Positions 9,185-17,331 of a DNA stretch of 64,000 bases are shown here, one piece after another; the stretch's first letter is position 1; every line of letters begins with the position of its first letter. A program made the position numbers and the translations under genes. The DNA is taken from assembly GCA_958296125.1 (NCBI GenBank), contig OY282444.1, positions 2,103,940 to 2,167,939 of the forward strand, read 5' to 3'. The notes under the pieces are model-generated. The model did no database searches. It was not told the origin of the DNA and was given only the letters and a program-made list of their open reading frames with translations. The stretch comes from an uncultured Poribacteria bacterium (GTDB lineage Bacteria > Poribacteria > WGA-4E > PCPOR2b).

Positions 9185-9528
9185 CATGACTCGGTTTTGG
9201 CCTGGCTCTTCATAGTCTGTCAAAACACAGATATAAACATCACCAATGGTATCCCGTTTCACGGTGCACCGCTTGGGAGTGCCTTGTATCTCACGGGACT
9301 TGAAATAGCGGTAGACCCGTTTCCCGATTCTGATTCGGTTGTCGGATAAAAGCTTCCAGCCCGCCTGTGTCAGCGTGAACGACTTGTATTTACGACGGGG
9401 CTTGAAACGAGGTCTACCACACTTTTTGCCTTGCTTCCTATCGGCAAACATCTTTTGGTAGCCTTTGTCTATCCGGGCCGCTACGTCCTGAACCGCTTGG
9501 CTTGGCAACTGATTCCAATGGGCAAAAC

Positions 9529-9546
9529 GTCCGTTCCGTGACCAGG
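9529..9546 (-). repeat. S1 18-bp repeat, copy 5 (inside tnpB C)
   Basis: CCTGGTCACGGAACGGAC on the minus strand (one base off consensus), read as PWSRNG between KHLP and RFAHWN. Confidence 0.85.
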
Positions 9547-9904
9547 GAGGGAGGTGCTTGAGTTTAGAAAGGTGTTTCATCAATCGAAACTTGCTGATAT
9601 ATTTGCCGTAGATAGCATAGTAGCGACGCTGAAGGGCGACGCAATGATTCCATACAGGCGCGTGACCGTCTATAGTCTTATGCAACTCCCTATTGCCGTG
9701 ATGGTTATACATCTTGAACTTGTAGGCTTTCATTGAATTCGGCTTTCTGGCTCGCATATCCTATCCTGTAGGAGGTAGGGGACAGCCCTAAGGGTTCGGG
9801 AGGCAGCATGCCCCCTACGAATGCCAACACAAGTATATCATATTTTACATACAAAGTTAAAAAAAACGCTAAAGCGAAACTTATATCCCAAGTATACCTG
9901 GTCT

Positions 9905-9922
9905 GTCCGTGCCGAGACCAGG
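9905..9922 (-). repeat. S1 18-bp repeat, copy 6 (intergenic, joined to R4)
   Basis: GTCCGTGCCGAGACCAGG on the plus strand. With the following CGGCACGGAC it can form a 9-bp hairpin (GTCCGTGCC / GGCACGGAC), and it adjoins the R4 unit at 9926. Confidence 0.85.
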
Positions 9923-9925
9923 CGG

Positions 9926-9970
9926 CACGGACAACACTTGGGCTTTACGGGCTAAAGCCCCTATCTGTAA
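9926..9970. repeat. R4 palindromic repeat, second copy
   Basis: A near-identical 45-bp copy of 6695-6739 with the same perfect inner palindrome. It ends 10 bases before a consensus promoter. Confidence 0.75.
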
Positions 9971-9980
9971 CATTTTGTTG

Positions 9981-10008
9981 TTGACACCGATTTAAAAATG
10001 CCTATAAT
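9981..10008 (+). promoter_or_regulatory. sigma70-type promoter of the 10.2-kb enolase-superfamily gene
   Basis: A perfect TTGACA (9981-9986) and a perfect TATAAT (10003-10008) with a 16-base spacer. The leader to ATG 10236 would be about 220 bases. No gene is visible in 9758-10235. Confidence 0.8.
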
Positions 10009-10235
10009 ACCAGCAAGCCTCAAAGCTAACACGTTGGGTTCAACCTTGGGAGGAGAACCGCAAAATTCATCAGAATTGGGAGTTGGGAGCATACTAAAAA
10101 ATTTACCTTAATTTTACCATATCCGGAGAAACCAAGGAAATAGAGAAATGAAGATGGGGCTTCACCCAATACACGGATAGTTTTGACACGAAAGGGTTTC
10201 GACATTTTTACTCATTTGCTCGAAAGGATAATTGG

Positions 10236-11525
10236 ATGAAAATTGTAGATGTAGAACGCATAATCGTTGATGTGCCATTTACCCCACGGCAGCAAAAGAT
10301 CACGGCACGAGAGGTGTACAACTGGGCGGTTCTAGAACTGTGCAAGGTAACAACAGATACCGGACATGTCGGTTGGGGCGAAACTGTGATTCACTACACT
10401 TGGGCGCGAGTGACAGACGATGCGGTCGAAAGAGTGAAAGGACAAAGCCCCGCAAAGTTGATGAACGATGATTCTCTCGGAGCGGGCTTACAGATGGCGT
10501 TGTTCGATGTGGTCGGCAAGGTGTTGGAAGTGTCGGCTTACGAGTTGATGGGCACACAGGTGCGCGACTGGGTTCCTATCTCTTGGTGGTGTATTGATGC
10601 TTCCCCCGAAGACTGGGCAGCCGAGGCTGCGGCTGCTGTGACAAAGGGTTACACCAGCATTAAGCTCAAGCCCCGACCTTGGTGGGATATCGTTGCACAG
10701 GTCGATGCCATCGCCCAAGTCGTGCCCCCTCACTTTAAGCTGGATCTTGATGCCAACGGCACGTGGCAGAATGCAGCCGCCGCAATTCCCATCATCAAGA
10801 AACTGGAAAAATATACCAATGTGGCGATGTTTGAGACACCCATCCCGCAGGACGATGTGCTTGGGAATATGCAGATTCGGGGTGCGATTAATCGGCCGAT
10901 TGCGATGCACTTCGGGGCACCGCCCTATATTACCAATATCCGCGAAGGGGTTTGTGATGGATACGTTATCTGTACCGGGAAGTCTGGCGTTATGAAACAA
11001 GGGACTTTAAGTGCTGAGGCGCAGATGCCCTTCTGGTTGCAATTGGTGGGCAATGGGCTGACCACGACTTGGGCTGCCCATCTAGGCTCAGTTTTAACCC
11101 ACGCCACTTGGCCCGCGATTACCTGCATAAACCTCTATAGCCACCAGTTGTTGAAAAAGGAGATCGAGGTTGTCGGCGGGTATCACAAGGTGCCGGAGGG
11201 TCCAGGGCTAGGCGTTGAGGTTGACGAAGAGGCAGTTGAGAAGTATCGCGTCCCGCAGGATACACTCGAAGAATTGAAACACAGGGGGGAAATCTATGAC
11301 CGTCCGAAACCACGTATCATCAACACCATTGTATACCCGGATGGCAGCTGCATCCACATGGGCTATAGCAGTCAAGGGTACGGTTACTTCAATGCGGGAC
11401 ATGGCCCCGCGTATGTAGAGGGTGTGCGTTTAGAAGCGCAGCCGGATGATGGGTCCAAAACGTGGCAAGATCTGTTTGAGCGGGCGCAGCAACATCCGGT
11501 AAGAAGTCGCTGGGAAGCGTATTAA
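10236..11525 (+). CDS. mandelate racemase/enolase-superfamily protein with altered metal site
   Basis: Enolase-superfamily protein of 429 residues. The catalytic KxK motif is Lys143/Lys145 in SIKLKPR. Metal ligands Asp172 (with Asn174) and Glu200 in MFETPIP are present. At the third ligand position, where Asp or Glu of a DES/DEG motif is normal, the segment reads PIAMHFGAPP, so His225 is the nearest candidate ligand. The C-terminal part after residue 330 is longer than in typical MR/MLE proteins. AAGGATAATTGG precedes the ATG. Function is open: an acid-sugar dehydratase or racemase is the family expectation, but the metal site suggests caution. The hydrolase gene follows on the same strand. 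Confidence 0.8.
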   Translation: MKIVDVERIIVDVPFTPRQQKITAREVYNWAVLELCKVTTDTGHVGWGETVIHYTWARVTDDAVERVKGQSPAKLMNDDSLGAGLQMALFDVVGKVLEVSAYELMGTQVRDWVPISWWCIDASPEDWAAEAAAAVTKGYTSIKLKPRPWWDIVAQVDAIAQVVPPHFKLDLDANGTWQNAAAAIPIIKKLEKYTNVAMFETPIPQDDVLGNMQIRGAINRPIAMHFGAPPYITNIREGVCDGYVICTGKSGVMKQGTLSAEAQMPFWLQLVGNGLTTTWAAHLGSVLTHATWPAITCINLYSHQLLKKEIEVVGGYHKVPEGPGLGVEVDEEAVEKYRVPQDTLEELKHRGEIYDRPKPRIINTIVYPDGSCIHMGYSSQGYGYFNAGHGPAYVEGVRLEAQPDDGSKTWQDLFERAQQHPVRSRWEAY

Positions 11526-11555
11526 AACATACAAATTGGATGCTTGGGAGGAGTC

Positions 11556-12245
11556 ATGAAAATGAACTATGAAGTTGTTGAATCGAAGTTTGTCGCAACC
11601 GAGGAGAAGGGCGAAGTGTCGTCGCTGCTGATTCGTCCTGATGGTGCCCAATGCCTGCTAGTGCTAGGGCATGGGGCTAGCACAGATATGCGGCACACAA
11701 CCCTTCAGACTATTGCCGAACGATTGGCGGAAGTTGGCATCGCTACATTCCGCTACAACTTCCCTTATGCAGAACATGGGGCTGGTCGAAACGCAAACGC
11801 CGTTTGTCAGGAGACCGTTCGTTCGGCGGTCGCAGGGGCGTACACAGTGGCGAGCGATCTGTCGATTCTCGTCGGCGGGCACTCCTTCAGCGGACGAATG
11901 TCATCAATGGCTGCGGCGGAGGCACCGCTGGAGCATGTCCGCGGCTTGGTGTTTTTTGCTTTTCCCCTGCATCCATCTGGGAAGCCTTCGACGGAACGTG
12001 CAGCGCACCTGAGCGATGTCACAATACCGATGCTCTTCCTGTCTGGCACACGCGACAAATTGGCTGTACTCGACGTGCTACAACCTACCTGCGAGCAGAT
12101 CGGTGACAAAGCGACGCTGCATCTTTTGGATACCGCTGACCACGGATTTAAGGTCCTTAAACGCTCTCGCAAAACCGACGAAGATGTGTTCGTGGAGATG
12201 GCGCGGGTCATCAATGAATGGGTATCAGCGTTGGATGGAACGTAG
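11556..12245 (+). CDS. alpha/beta hydrolase, KANL3/Tex30-type
   Basis: Single-domain alpha/beta hydrolase of about 230 residues. Counting from ATG 11556, the nucleophile is Ser110 in VGGHSFSGR, with Asp167 in SGTRDKL and His196 in ADHGFKV completing the triad. GHGAS near residue 38 forms the oxyanion region. GGGAGGAG precedes two closely spaced ATGs (11556 and 11562), so the start is ambiguous by two codons. The gene lies 30 bases after the enolase-superfamily gene, so both are probably transcribed from the promoter at 9981. The substrate is unknown. Its end faces the aldo-keto reductase gene with only six bases between them. Confidence 0.8.
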   Translation: MKMNYEVVESKFVATEEKGEVSSLLIRPDGAQCLLVLGHGASTDMRHTTLQTIAERLAEVGIATFRYNFPYAEHGAGRNANAVCQETVRSAVAGAYTVASDLSILVGGHSFSGRMSSMAAAEAPLEHVRGLVFFAFPLHPSGKPSTERAAHLSDVTIPMLFLSGTRDKLAVLDVLQPTCEQIGDKATLHLLDTADHGFKVLKRSRKTDEDVFVEMARVINEWVSALDGT

Positions 12246-12251
12246 CCGCGT

Positions 12252-13073
12252 TTACCGGCCGTGAACAGTTCGCAAATCTAACCGTTGCTCAACATCATCC
12301 GAAACTGCGTTAGTCCACTCCACATCGTTGAGGCTTTGCAGGCTCATCAGAGCGACATCAACGAGTGGATTGGAGAGGACGTAATTCAGTAGAAAACTGT
12401 CCAGATTGACCCCCTCCATCTGTGTCGGGAAGCACCGCTGCATTAGATTCTGGAAGGCGTTGCTTGTTGTCGAGCGCATCAACACAACCCCCATGTCCTG
12501 AGCCACCGCCTCCGGTATCGTCCCACGATTGCCAAAGATGTCACAGGTGCTCTGGTACATGAGGTTGTAGTGAACCTGAATCATGTCGAATTCACCGGAC
12601 GCAACCATCCGCTCGATGCCTCCTGACGGTCCATCTGCCGAAAATCCAATAAAGCGGATTTTCCCTTGGTCTCGCAACTTCTGATAAGTTTCCAACCCAC
12701 CCTGCTCTAGGATGCGGTCTGCATCGTCCCCCTGATGCCAGCCGCCGTGAAATTGCAAGACATCGATCACGTCTATCTGCAGCCGTGTCAGGCTTCCTTC
12801 TACATCGGCGAGAATGCCCTGCGGATCGAAGGCTTCTGTTTTGGTCGCCAGAACAAGCCCCTTCTTACGCCCCTGAATCGCTTTCCCTATAACCGTTTCA
12901 CTGAGACCGTTCCCGTAGGTCGGTGCTGTGTCGATGTAGTTGAGGCCCATGTCGAAGGCGTGGTGGAGCATGTGGATGAGAGTTTGCTCGTCTTGGTCGG
13001 GACGCACACGCCCCCCACCGTATCCGATCTCCGAAACGCGCAGCTGGGTGCGACCTAATGTTCGATACTGCAT
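12252..13073 (-). CDS. aldo/keto reductase
   Basis: NAD(P)H-dependent oxidoreductase of the aldo/keto reductase superfamily, 273 residues. The catalytic tetrad is visible: Asp48 and Tyr53 in YIDTAPTYG, Lys78 in LATKTE and His109 in LQFHGGW. The C-terminal part contains the VALMSLQ segment near the cofactor site. ATG 13073 is chosen because AAAGGATTTC lies before it and the family N-terminus YRTLGRTQLRVS follows at once. Its position beside a Gfo/Idh-type gene suggests sugar or inositol-type metabolism, by inference only. Confidence 0.87.
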   Translation of the reverse strand: MQYRTLGRTQLRVSEIGYGGGRVRPDQDEQTLIHMLHHAFDMGLNYIDTAPTYGNGLSETVIGKAIQGRKKGLVLATKTEAFDPQGILADVEGSLTRLQIDVIDVLQFHGGWHQGDDADRILEQGGLETYQKLRDQGKIRFIGFSADGPSGGIERMVASGEFDMIQVHYNLMYQSTCDIFGNRGTIPEAVAQDMGVVLMRSTTSNAFQNLMQRCFPTQMEGVNLDSFLLNYVLSNPLVDVALMSLQSLNDVEWTNAVSDDVEQRLDLRTVHGR

Positions 13074-13141
13074 GGTGAAATCCTTTCGCCTTTGATACAA
13101 CTAGCAAAGCGATTTATGGATGTGATTATATTGTGCCCCGA

Positions 13142-14803
13142 CTAAAAGTCAAACTCAATCTCTACCAGCCGGTTTTCACGCGCGGCGGTCTCGCACCCCT
13201 CGATACACTGGATGGTCCCCTTCGCCCACTCCGGTGTAATCAGTAAAGGCTGCCCGGAAAGCAGATGGTCGGAGACGTTCTTGTAATACGTCCCCCAGCC
13301 TCGGTTCGTCACCGTTGGATAATTGGAAACCATTTGGCGACCGTCCTCCATAATGGAGGTCACGGTTGTGTCGCCTTGGAAATTCTGCACCACAATGGAG
13401 CCGTGGGTGCCGAGTATCGTCCAGAGCGGTTTCTCAGCTGCGTGCAGGTTCGACTGGATGAGTTGCGCTTCCAAGCCGCTGTCGAACCGAACATACGCCC
13501 GGCAAAAATCTTCAACCGAATTGGCTTGCCAATGCTGTTTGAGAAAATTACCGTACAGCGTCGCACGTTTATTGATGCGGTTCCCGTTTCGGTCCTGTTG
13601 AGGAACTAATTGCAGGATCTTCTCAAACTGATGCGCTCCCATATCGTACAACAGTCCTCCCGAAATCTCCTTATGGTCTCGCCAAGCCTGCCCGGGCGCG
13701 CCGTAGCCGACCATGTTACATTCAATCGAATACACCTGTCCAATCATCCCCGATTCAACAGCATCACGGAGGGTGAGGATATCCGGATCCCAGTGTCGGT
13801 TGTGGTAAACCGAGAGCATGACACCCTTTTCGCGTGCGAGCGCGATCAACTCGTTAGCTTCGGAGACATGGATGACAAACGGTTTTTCGGTTATGGTGTG
13901 CAGCCCCGCTTCCAACAGAGTTTTTGCAACCGGGGCGTGATATACATGCGGCACAATCACAATGCCCAGATCAATTTCGCCGCTTTCTGCCATCTCCTGT
14001 GCATCAGTGAAAGTGGCAATCGTCTCCCCTTGTTCCTCTTTCGCAGCGCGGAGGCGTTCAGTATCCCTATCACATACAGCCGCCAACTCAAATCCATGGG
14101 TCTGCGAAATCATATCGGCGTGATGGCTGCCCATATTAAACAGCGGACCGTAGCCCACCAGACCGATGCGAATCGGTGGGTTATCCTTTAGGTTGGTCAC
14201 ATAGCGGAGCCCCTTGAGCAATTGATCTTGAAAGTCCGAATGACCGAAAGCGCGATCATCGTGTCCAAGCGCGGTGTAAAACACCTTCCCCTCACCATAG
14301 TCACGCACATAGCCGAGCGGATATTTTTGGAGTCGCCACGCACCGTATTGAAAATAACGCAAGGGGGCTTCCGTGCGAACCTTCATCTGATAACACTCAT
14401 CTACGATACGAAACTGCTTGTTGAGGCGCGGTAGAATATCGTCAATCCCGTCTTCCGTTGTCACTTCAAATGGTGCTAGTGGGTCGTGCTGGATGAACTC
14501 CGTGCCGATGAGTTCAATGTAGTCATCATACTGTCCGAGTCCGGCGTTGGCCCCATGCACTGCCAGCAATCCACCGCCGCCTCTGACATATCCGGTCAAC
14601 CCCCGCTCAACCTCTGGTGTAATTTCTCCACCGCCGATGTATAGCGCGACTGCATCGAACGCGGAGGAATCAGTCAAGCGGTTGCGGTCCTCGCTAACCT
14701 CCACTTCAAACTGCCCCGCATCTTCAACCAGCGGCTTAAACATCTCCGCAAACGCACTAAAAGGGGGATGCGGACCGTTAATAATCAATAAGACTTTCTT
14801 CAA
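13142..14803 (-). CDS. ThuA domain fused to Gfo/Idh/MocA-family oxidoreductase
   Basis: A 553-residue fusion. Residues 1 to about 205 form a ThuA-like glutamine-amidotransferase-fold domain (LLIINGPHPPFS, GGGLLAVHGAN, ALGHDDRAFGH). The rest is an NAD(P)-binding Gfo/Idh/MocA oxidoreductase with a Rossmann GLVGYG segment near residue 216 and the TEKPF motif. I chose the TTG start at 14803 because GGAGG lies six bases before it and the ThuA beta-strand starts right there; the open frame continues upstream without support. ThuA proteins are linked to trehalose and 3-keto-sugar metabolism, so the fusion may couple recognition and oxidation of a sugar. It starts 60 bases after dapF. Confidence 0.85.
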   Translation of the reverse strand: MKKVLLIINGPHPPFSAFAEMFKPLVEDAGQFEVEVSEDRNRLTDSSAFDAVALYIGGGEITPEVERGLTGYVRGGGGLLAVHGANAGLGQYDDYIELIGTEFIQHDPLAPFEVTTEDGIDDILPRLNKQFRIVDECYQMKVRTEAPLRYFQYGAWRLQKYPLGYVRDYGEGKVFYTALGHDDRAFGHSDFQDQLLKGLRYVTNLKDNPPIRIGLVGYGPLFNMGSHHADMISQTHGFELAAVCDRDTERLRAAKEEQGETIATFTDAQEMAESGEIDLGIVIVPHVYHAPVAKTLLEAGLHTITEKPFVIHVSEANELIALAREKGVMLSVYHNRHWDPDILTLRDAVESGMIGQVYSIECNMVGYGAPGQAWRDHKEISGGLLYDMGAHQFEKILQLVPQQDRNGNRINKRATLYGNFLKQHWQANSVEDFCRAYVRFDSGLEAQLIQSNLHAAEKPLWTILGTHGSIVVQNFQGDTTVTSIMEDGRQMVSNYPTVTNRGWGTYYKNVSDHLLSGQPLLITPEWAKGTIQCIEGCETAARENRLVEIEFDF

Positions 14804-14862
14804 GTTGCCCTCCAAAAAAGGATTACGGTTGCCAAGATAATCGAATTGCCCCGAAAATCCTG

Positions 14863-15690
14863 TTAATATACCCAAGCGTCCTCTGTGAGTTCACCTGAAT
14901 AGATGATTCGGGCATCCCCCTCCAGATAGACATTTTCCGGTCTGCCATTAACTAGGTCAAAGTGGATGGTCAGCACCGAACCGCTGGCAGTCCGCACGGC
15001 GACCGGGGACTGAACCTTCCCTAGCGCGGCGGAGACAACCGCAGCGGCAATAGAGCCTGTACCACAAGCGAGGGTTTCATCCTCGACACCGCGTTCATAG
15101 GTGCGGATGTCAATCGCTTGAGAGTCTTTGACCCTAACGAAATTGGCGTTTGTCCCCGCAGGCTTGAAGTCGTCGTGGGAGCGCGTCTGCCTACCAAGCC
15201 CGAACACATCCGTTCCCTCCAAATTTTCGGCGAAAAAGAGGGCATGGGGGACACCGCTGTTGGCAAAGGAGATGTTGTGGACACCATCTTCTAACTGAAG
15301 CGGAAAGTTCAATCGAATATCCGTTGGATCGCTCATCCGCACCTTGACATCTGCATCGACAATTTCTGATTCGTAGATTCCTGCTTGTGTTTCAAAGGAC
15401 ATCCGCTCCGAAACGATGCCGTTAATATAGGCGAACCTTGAGATACAACGCGCGCCGTTTCCGCAGGTCTCCGCCTCGCCGCCATCCGCGTTGAAATAGC
15501 GCATCCGGAAATCTGCTTTATCCGTATTTTCGACGAGCAGCACACCATCCGCACCGGCAGACATCCGGCGTTGGCAAACCTTTTCGACAAAATCGGTATT
15601 TTCGTATTGGACAACCCCATCGCGGTTATCGATGATAACGAAGTCGTTGCCTGCACCACTTAGTTTCATGAAGGGTATTTTTTGAGTCAT
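14863..15690 (-). CDS. dapF: diaminopimelate epimerase
   Basis: Converts LL- to meso-diaminopimelate for lysine and peptidoglycan synthesis. The protein has 275 residues, the usual length. The two catalytic cysteines are Cys76 in ETCGNGARC and Cys209 in LACGTGS, and the N-terminal SGAGNDF motif is present. The first ATG (15690) is used; ATG at MKLSGAG is seven codons in and would also fit the family. No other lysine-pathway genes lie beside it. It precedes the ThuA fusion gene on the same strand. Confidence 0.95.
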   Translation of the reverse strand: MTQKIPFMKLSGAGNDFVIIDNRDGVVQYENTDFVEKVCQRRMSAGADGVLLVENTDKADFRMRYFNADGGEAETCGNGARCISRFAYINGIVSERMSFETQAGIYESEIVDADVKVRMSDPTDIRLNFPLQLEDGVHNISFANSGVPHALFFAENLEGTDVFGLGRQTRSHDDFKPAGTNANFVRVKDSQAIDIRTYERGVEDETLACGTGSIAAAVVSAALGKVQSPVAVRTASGSVLTIHFDLVNGRPENVYLEGDARIIYSGELTEDAWVY

Positions 15691-15793
15691 ATCAATTCCC
15701 CTTTTCTTAATAGTTGAGTCCGATAACAGCTCCTTCCCTTCCTTCCAACCCTCTACTTACGCTCTCAGGAACAAATCAAAGAATAAATATTCA

Positions 15794-16465
15794 TCAATGG
15801 CCACCATGTCCTGATTTCCAATATCCTTGACCACCAATTTCCGCAGCTAATTGAGCTATAGATGTGTATACTCCATCATGAATTTCACCATCGCAAAAAC
15901 AATAACCAGCTCTCTTTCTATGACTGCATGCAAGGATTTTCTCACAAGCCCAAGCAGCTCCTTCAGGAGTAAAAATCAAAACATCATTGCTAGGTGTTAA
16001 AAAGCCTTTGGCAAAAGGAGAGTATGGTTTGAGAAACTTAACCTTAATCGGAGAATAGCATGCAAACTCCTCACGGTGCAAATACCATTGTGGTTGAAAT
16101 ACCTTTGCATCATAGGGCAGTTCAGACAACAATTCTTGAAGTTTACAAAATGGTATTGTTAATCTTCTGTCGTCATTCATCAACATTGTTGTCTTATTAG
16201 ACAAACTAATCTCCTTAAGAGCTTCATAAAAAGAAAGGGACGAACGAATATGGCTGCATGCTAGTGGTGGTTGATGTTTATGGAAACGTAACCCATTCCT
16301 TTCCAGCGCTGCTATCACATCTTCTTCAGAAGCAGTCTTAGCAAGCCCCATATACTTTTCTATCAAACACTTAGGCACTCCAGAATCAAGCAAACAAGCC
16401 TTTACAGCCTGCTGTCTATCTTTACTACTTTCTATAGTTCTAACCACAACCTTTTCTACTTTCAT
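15794..16465 (-). CDS. hypothetical protein, Cys/His-rich C-terminus
   Basis: I do not recognise this 223-residue protein. The N-terminal third is helical and basic (VVRTIESSKDRQQAV). Two ACSH segments, a CFCDGEIHDG stretch near residue 190 and the closing SGHGGH give it an unusual density of Cys and His that could bind metal. There is no signal peptide or membrane segment. The DNA is more AT-rich to the eye than the neighbouring genes, which may mean a recent arrival. It stands alone between dapF and a pseudogene fragment. Confidence 0.6.
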   Translation of the reverse strand: MKVEKVVVRTIESSKDRQQAVKACLLDSGVPKCLIEKYMGLAKTASEEDVIAALERNGLRFHKHQPPLACSHIRSSLSFYEALKEISLSNKTTMLMNDDRRLTIPFCKLQELLSELPYDAKVFQPQWYLHREEFACYSPIKVKFLKPYSPFAKGFLTPSNDVLIFTPEGAAWACEKILACSHRKRAGYCFCDGEIHDGVYTSIAQLAAEIGGQGYWKSGHGGH

Positions 16466-16539
16466 TCAGGTTATCCCTCCAAAGCGTTTATTTAATTAAA
16501 CTCTTATTCAATCTTTCTGTACTGCTAGTGTTCATGAGT

Positions 16540-16896
16540 TTAGATGTCTCCCCTTAATTGAAATGGTTTACCACCCCGATGAACGATACAATTGAGGCTA
16601 CCATCTAACGGTAACTGCACTTCGAGACTATGCTCGTTTGCGTGGGCCGGTGGCAGGTCAAGGAGGTCACTGTTCAGGCGCATAGTCTCAGCCGCAAGGT
16701 CCTTATCGATCTCAATATCCCCAAGCGGTGTACGGGACGCGCCGCGTGCGTAAGAGGGAGGGGCAAGAGGTTCACGTTTCAGTTGTGGTAGATAGTGCAC
16801 CGCGAATAATCGTGATCGTAAATATTGGTTATTCGTCAAAAATGATGATTTGTGCTGGCAGCGATCCGGCTTGATTGTTATGCTCCGGGTTTTCAT
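16540..16896 (-). pseudogene. probable MEMO-family (AmmeMemoRadiSam B) fragment
   Basis: The open frame codes for 118 residues, of which the middle part resembles MEMO proteins: TPLGDIEIDKDLA followed about 30 residues later by HANEHSLEVQLP. In full MEMO proteins these motifs sit in a fold of 260-300 residues, and the rest is missing. The N-terminal 30 residues overlap the lectin-like gene and look unrelated, and the segment after VQLP does not continue the family. A gene relic is the best reading. A short expressed protein of unknown function cannot be excluded. Confidence 0.45.
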
Positions 16897-17197
16897 TCAT
16901 TGCGAGAAAGATTACACCGTCAGCCGGTGCAGCGTTATCATACCGTGAACCAACCGCGAACACCATATCGCCGATTTGTGCGATTAATGCGCCAACGTTG
17001 GCACCGGGCATCAGGAAACCCTCTTCAGCGGGCAGATTGGCAATGCCATCGGCACCGCACCAGCAGATACGATTCTGTGTATCCGGCGACCATGCCCCTT
17101 GTGCCTCAATGACCATGCGTTGTCCTTTTTTAACGCGAACGTATGTCTCCTGCCAGACCGGACTCGGACGGGCTGTGTGGATAATGGTTAATGCCAT
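16829..17197 (-). CDS. PA-IL (LecA)-like galactose-binding fold protein
   Basis: A 122-residue protein with the pattern of PA-IL/LecA-like beta-sandwich domains: an early VRVKKGQRMVIEAQG strand, a segment from GANVGALIAQIG to FAVGS, and FLAMNENPEHNNQAGSL near the end, where family members have the calcium and sugar loops. No signal peptide is present. ATTTAATA and AAAGGA precede the ATG. Role is inferred only: such domains bind carbohydrate or act as add-on modules of secreted enzymes. It stands alone here, downstream of the cyclophilin pair. Confidence 0.65.
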   Translation of the reverse strand: MALTIIHTARPSPVWQETYVRVKKGQRMVIEAQGAWSPDTQNRICWCGADGIANLPAEEGFLMPGANVGALIAQIGDMVFAVGSRYDNAAPADGVIFLAMNENPEHNNQAGSLPAQIIIFDE

Positions 17198-17331
17198 AAA
17201 AAAATCCTTTCTTTTAATAAATTAGGTTTCAGGAAAAAAATCAGGGGCGAGAAATGAGCAAACCTACAAAAACGCAAATGAGCAAGCAAGACAACCAATG
17301 CTCTGTTTTCATTGCTCATTTGCACCATCAC

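Larger units (their letters stand above)
8498..9757 (-). pseudogene. tnpB: tnpB (RNA-guided nuclease of the TnpB family), interrupted by small repeats
   Basis: A TnpB gene in one frame apart from a TAA at 8870-8872. Before the stop lie the N-terminal region and RuvC-I (GFDFGLKRY). After it come the RuvC-II segment (LEDLNLKGM), the zinc finger (CSVCG, CPCC) and RuvC-III (DRDRNAAINI). Five 18-bp S1 inserts (8528, 8730, 8905, 9167, 9529) add six residues each, and one R2 insert of about 27 bp (8855-8881) brings the stop. Removing all six leaves about 380 residues, a normal TnpB length, and restores family-like junctions such as AHQLTDRYDEI. The family start is ATG 9733 (MKAYKF); an ATG at 9757 is also open. 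Full-length protein is unlikely unless the stop is read through. Confidence 0.85.
8412..9840 (-). mobile_element. TnpB-only transposon C (IS200/IS605 type), decayed
   Basis: The right end at 8412-8442 carries a CCCAAACC...GGATTGGG hairpin finishing in TCAA on the minus strand. A left-end hairpin with arms GTAGGGG and CCCCTAC lies at 9775-9817. The exact left boundary is unclear because no TTAC-like cleavage site stands out. No tnpA transposase is present. The tnpB gene inside is interrupted. Confidence 0.65.

Noticed and set aside
8528-9922. CRISPR-like array made of the repeated 18-mers
   Set aside because: The spacing is irregular (roughly 160-370 bases), the intervening DNA is tnpB coding sequence, and no cas gene is present.
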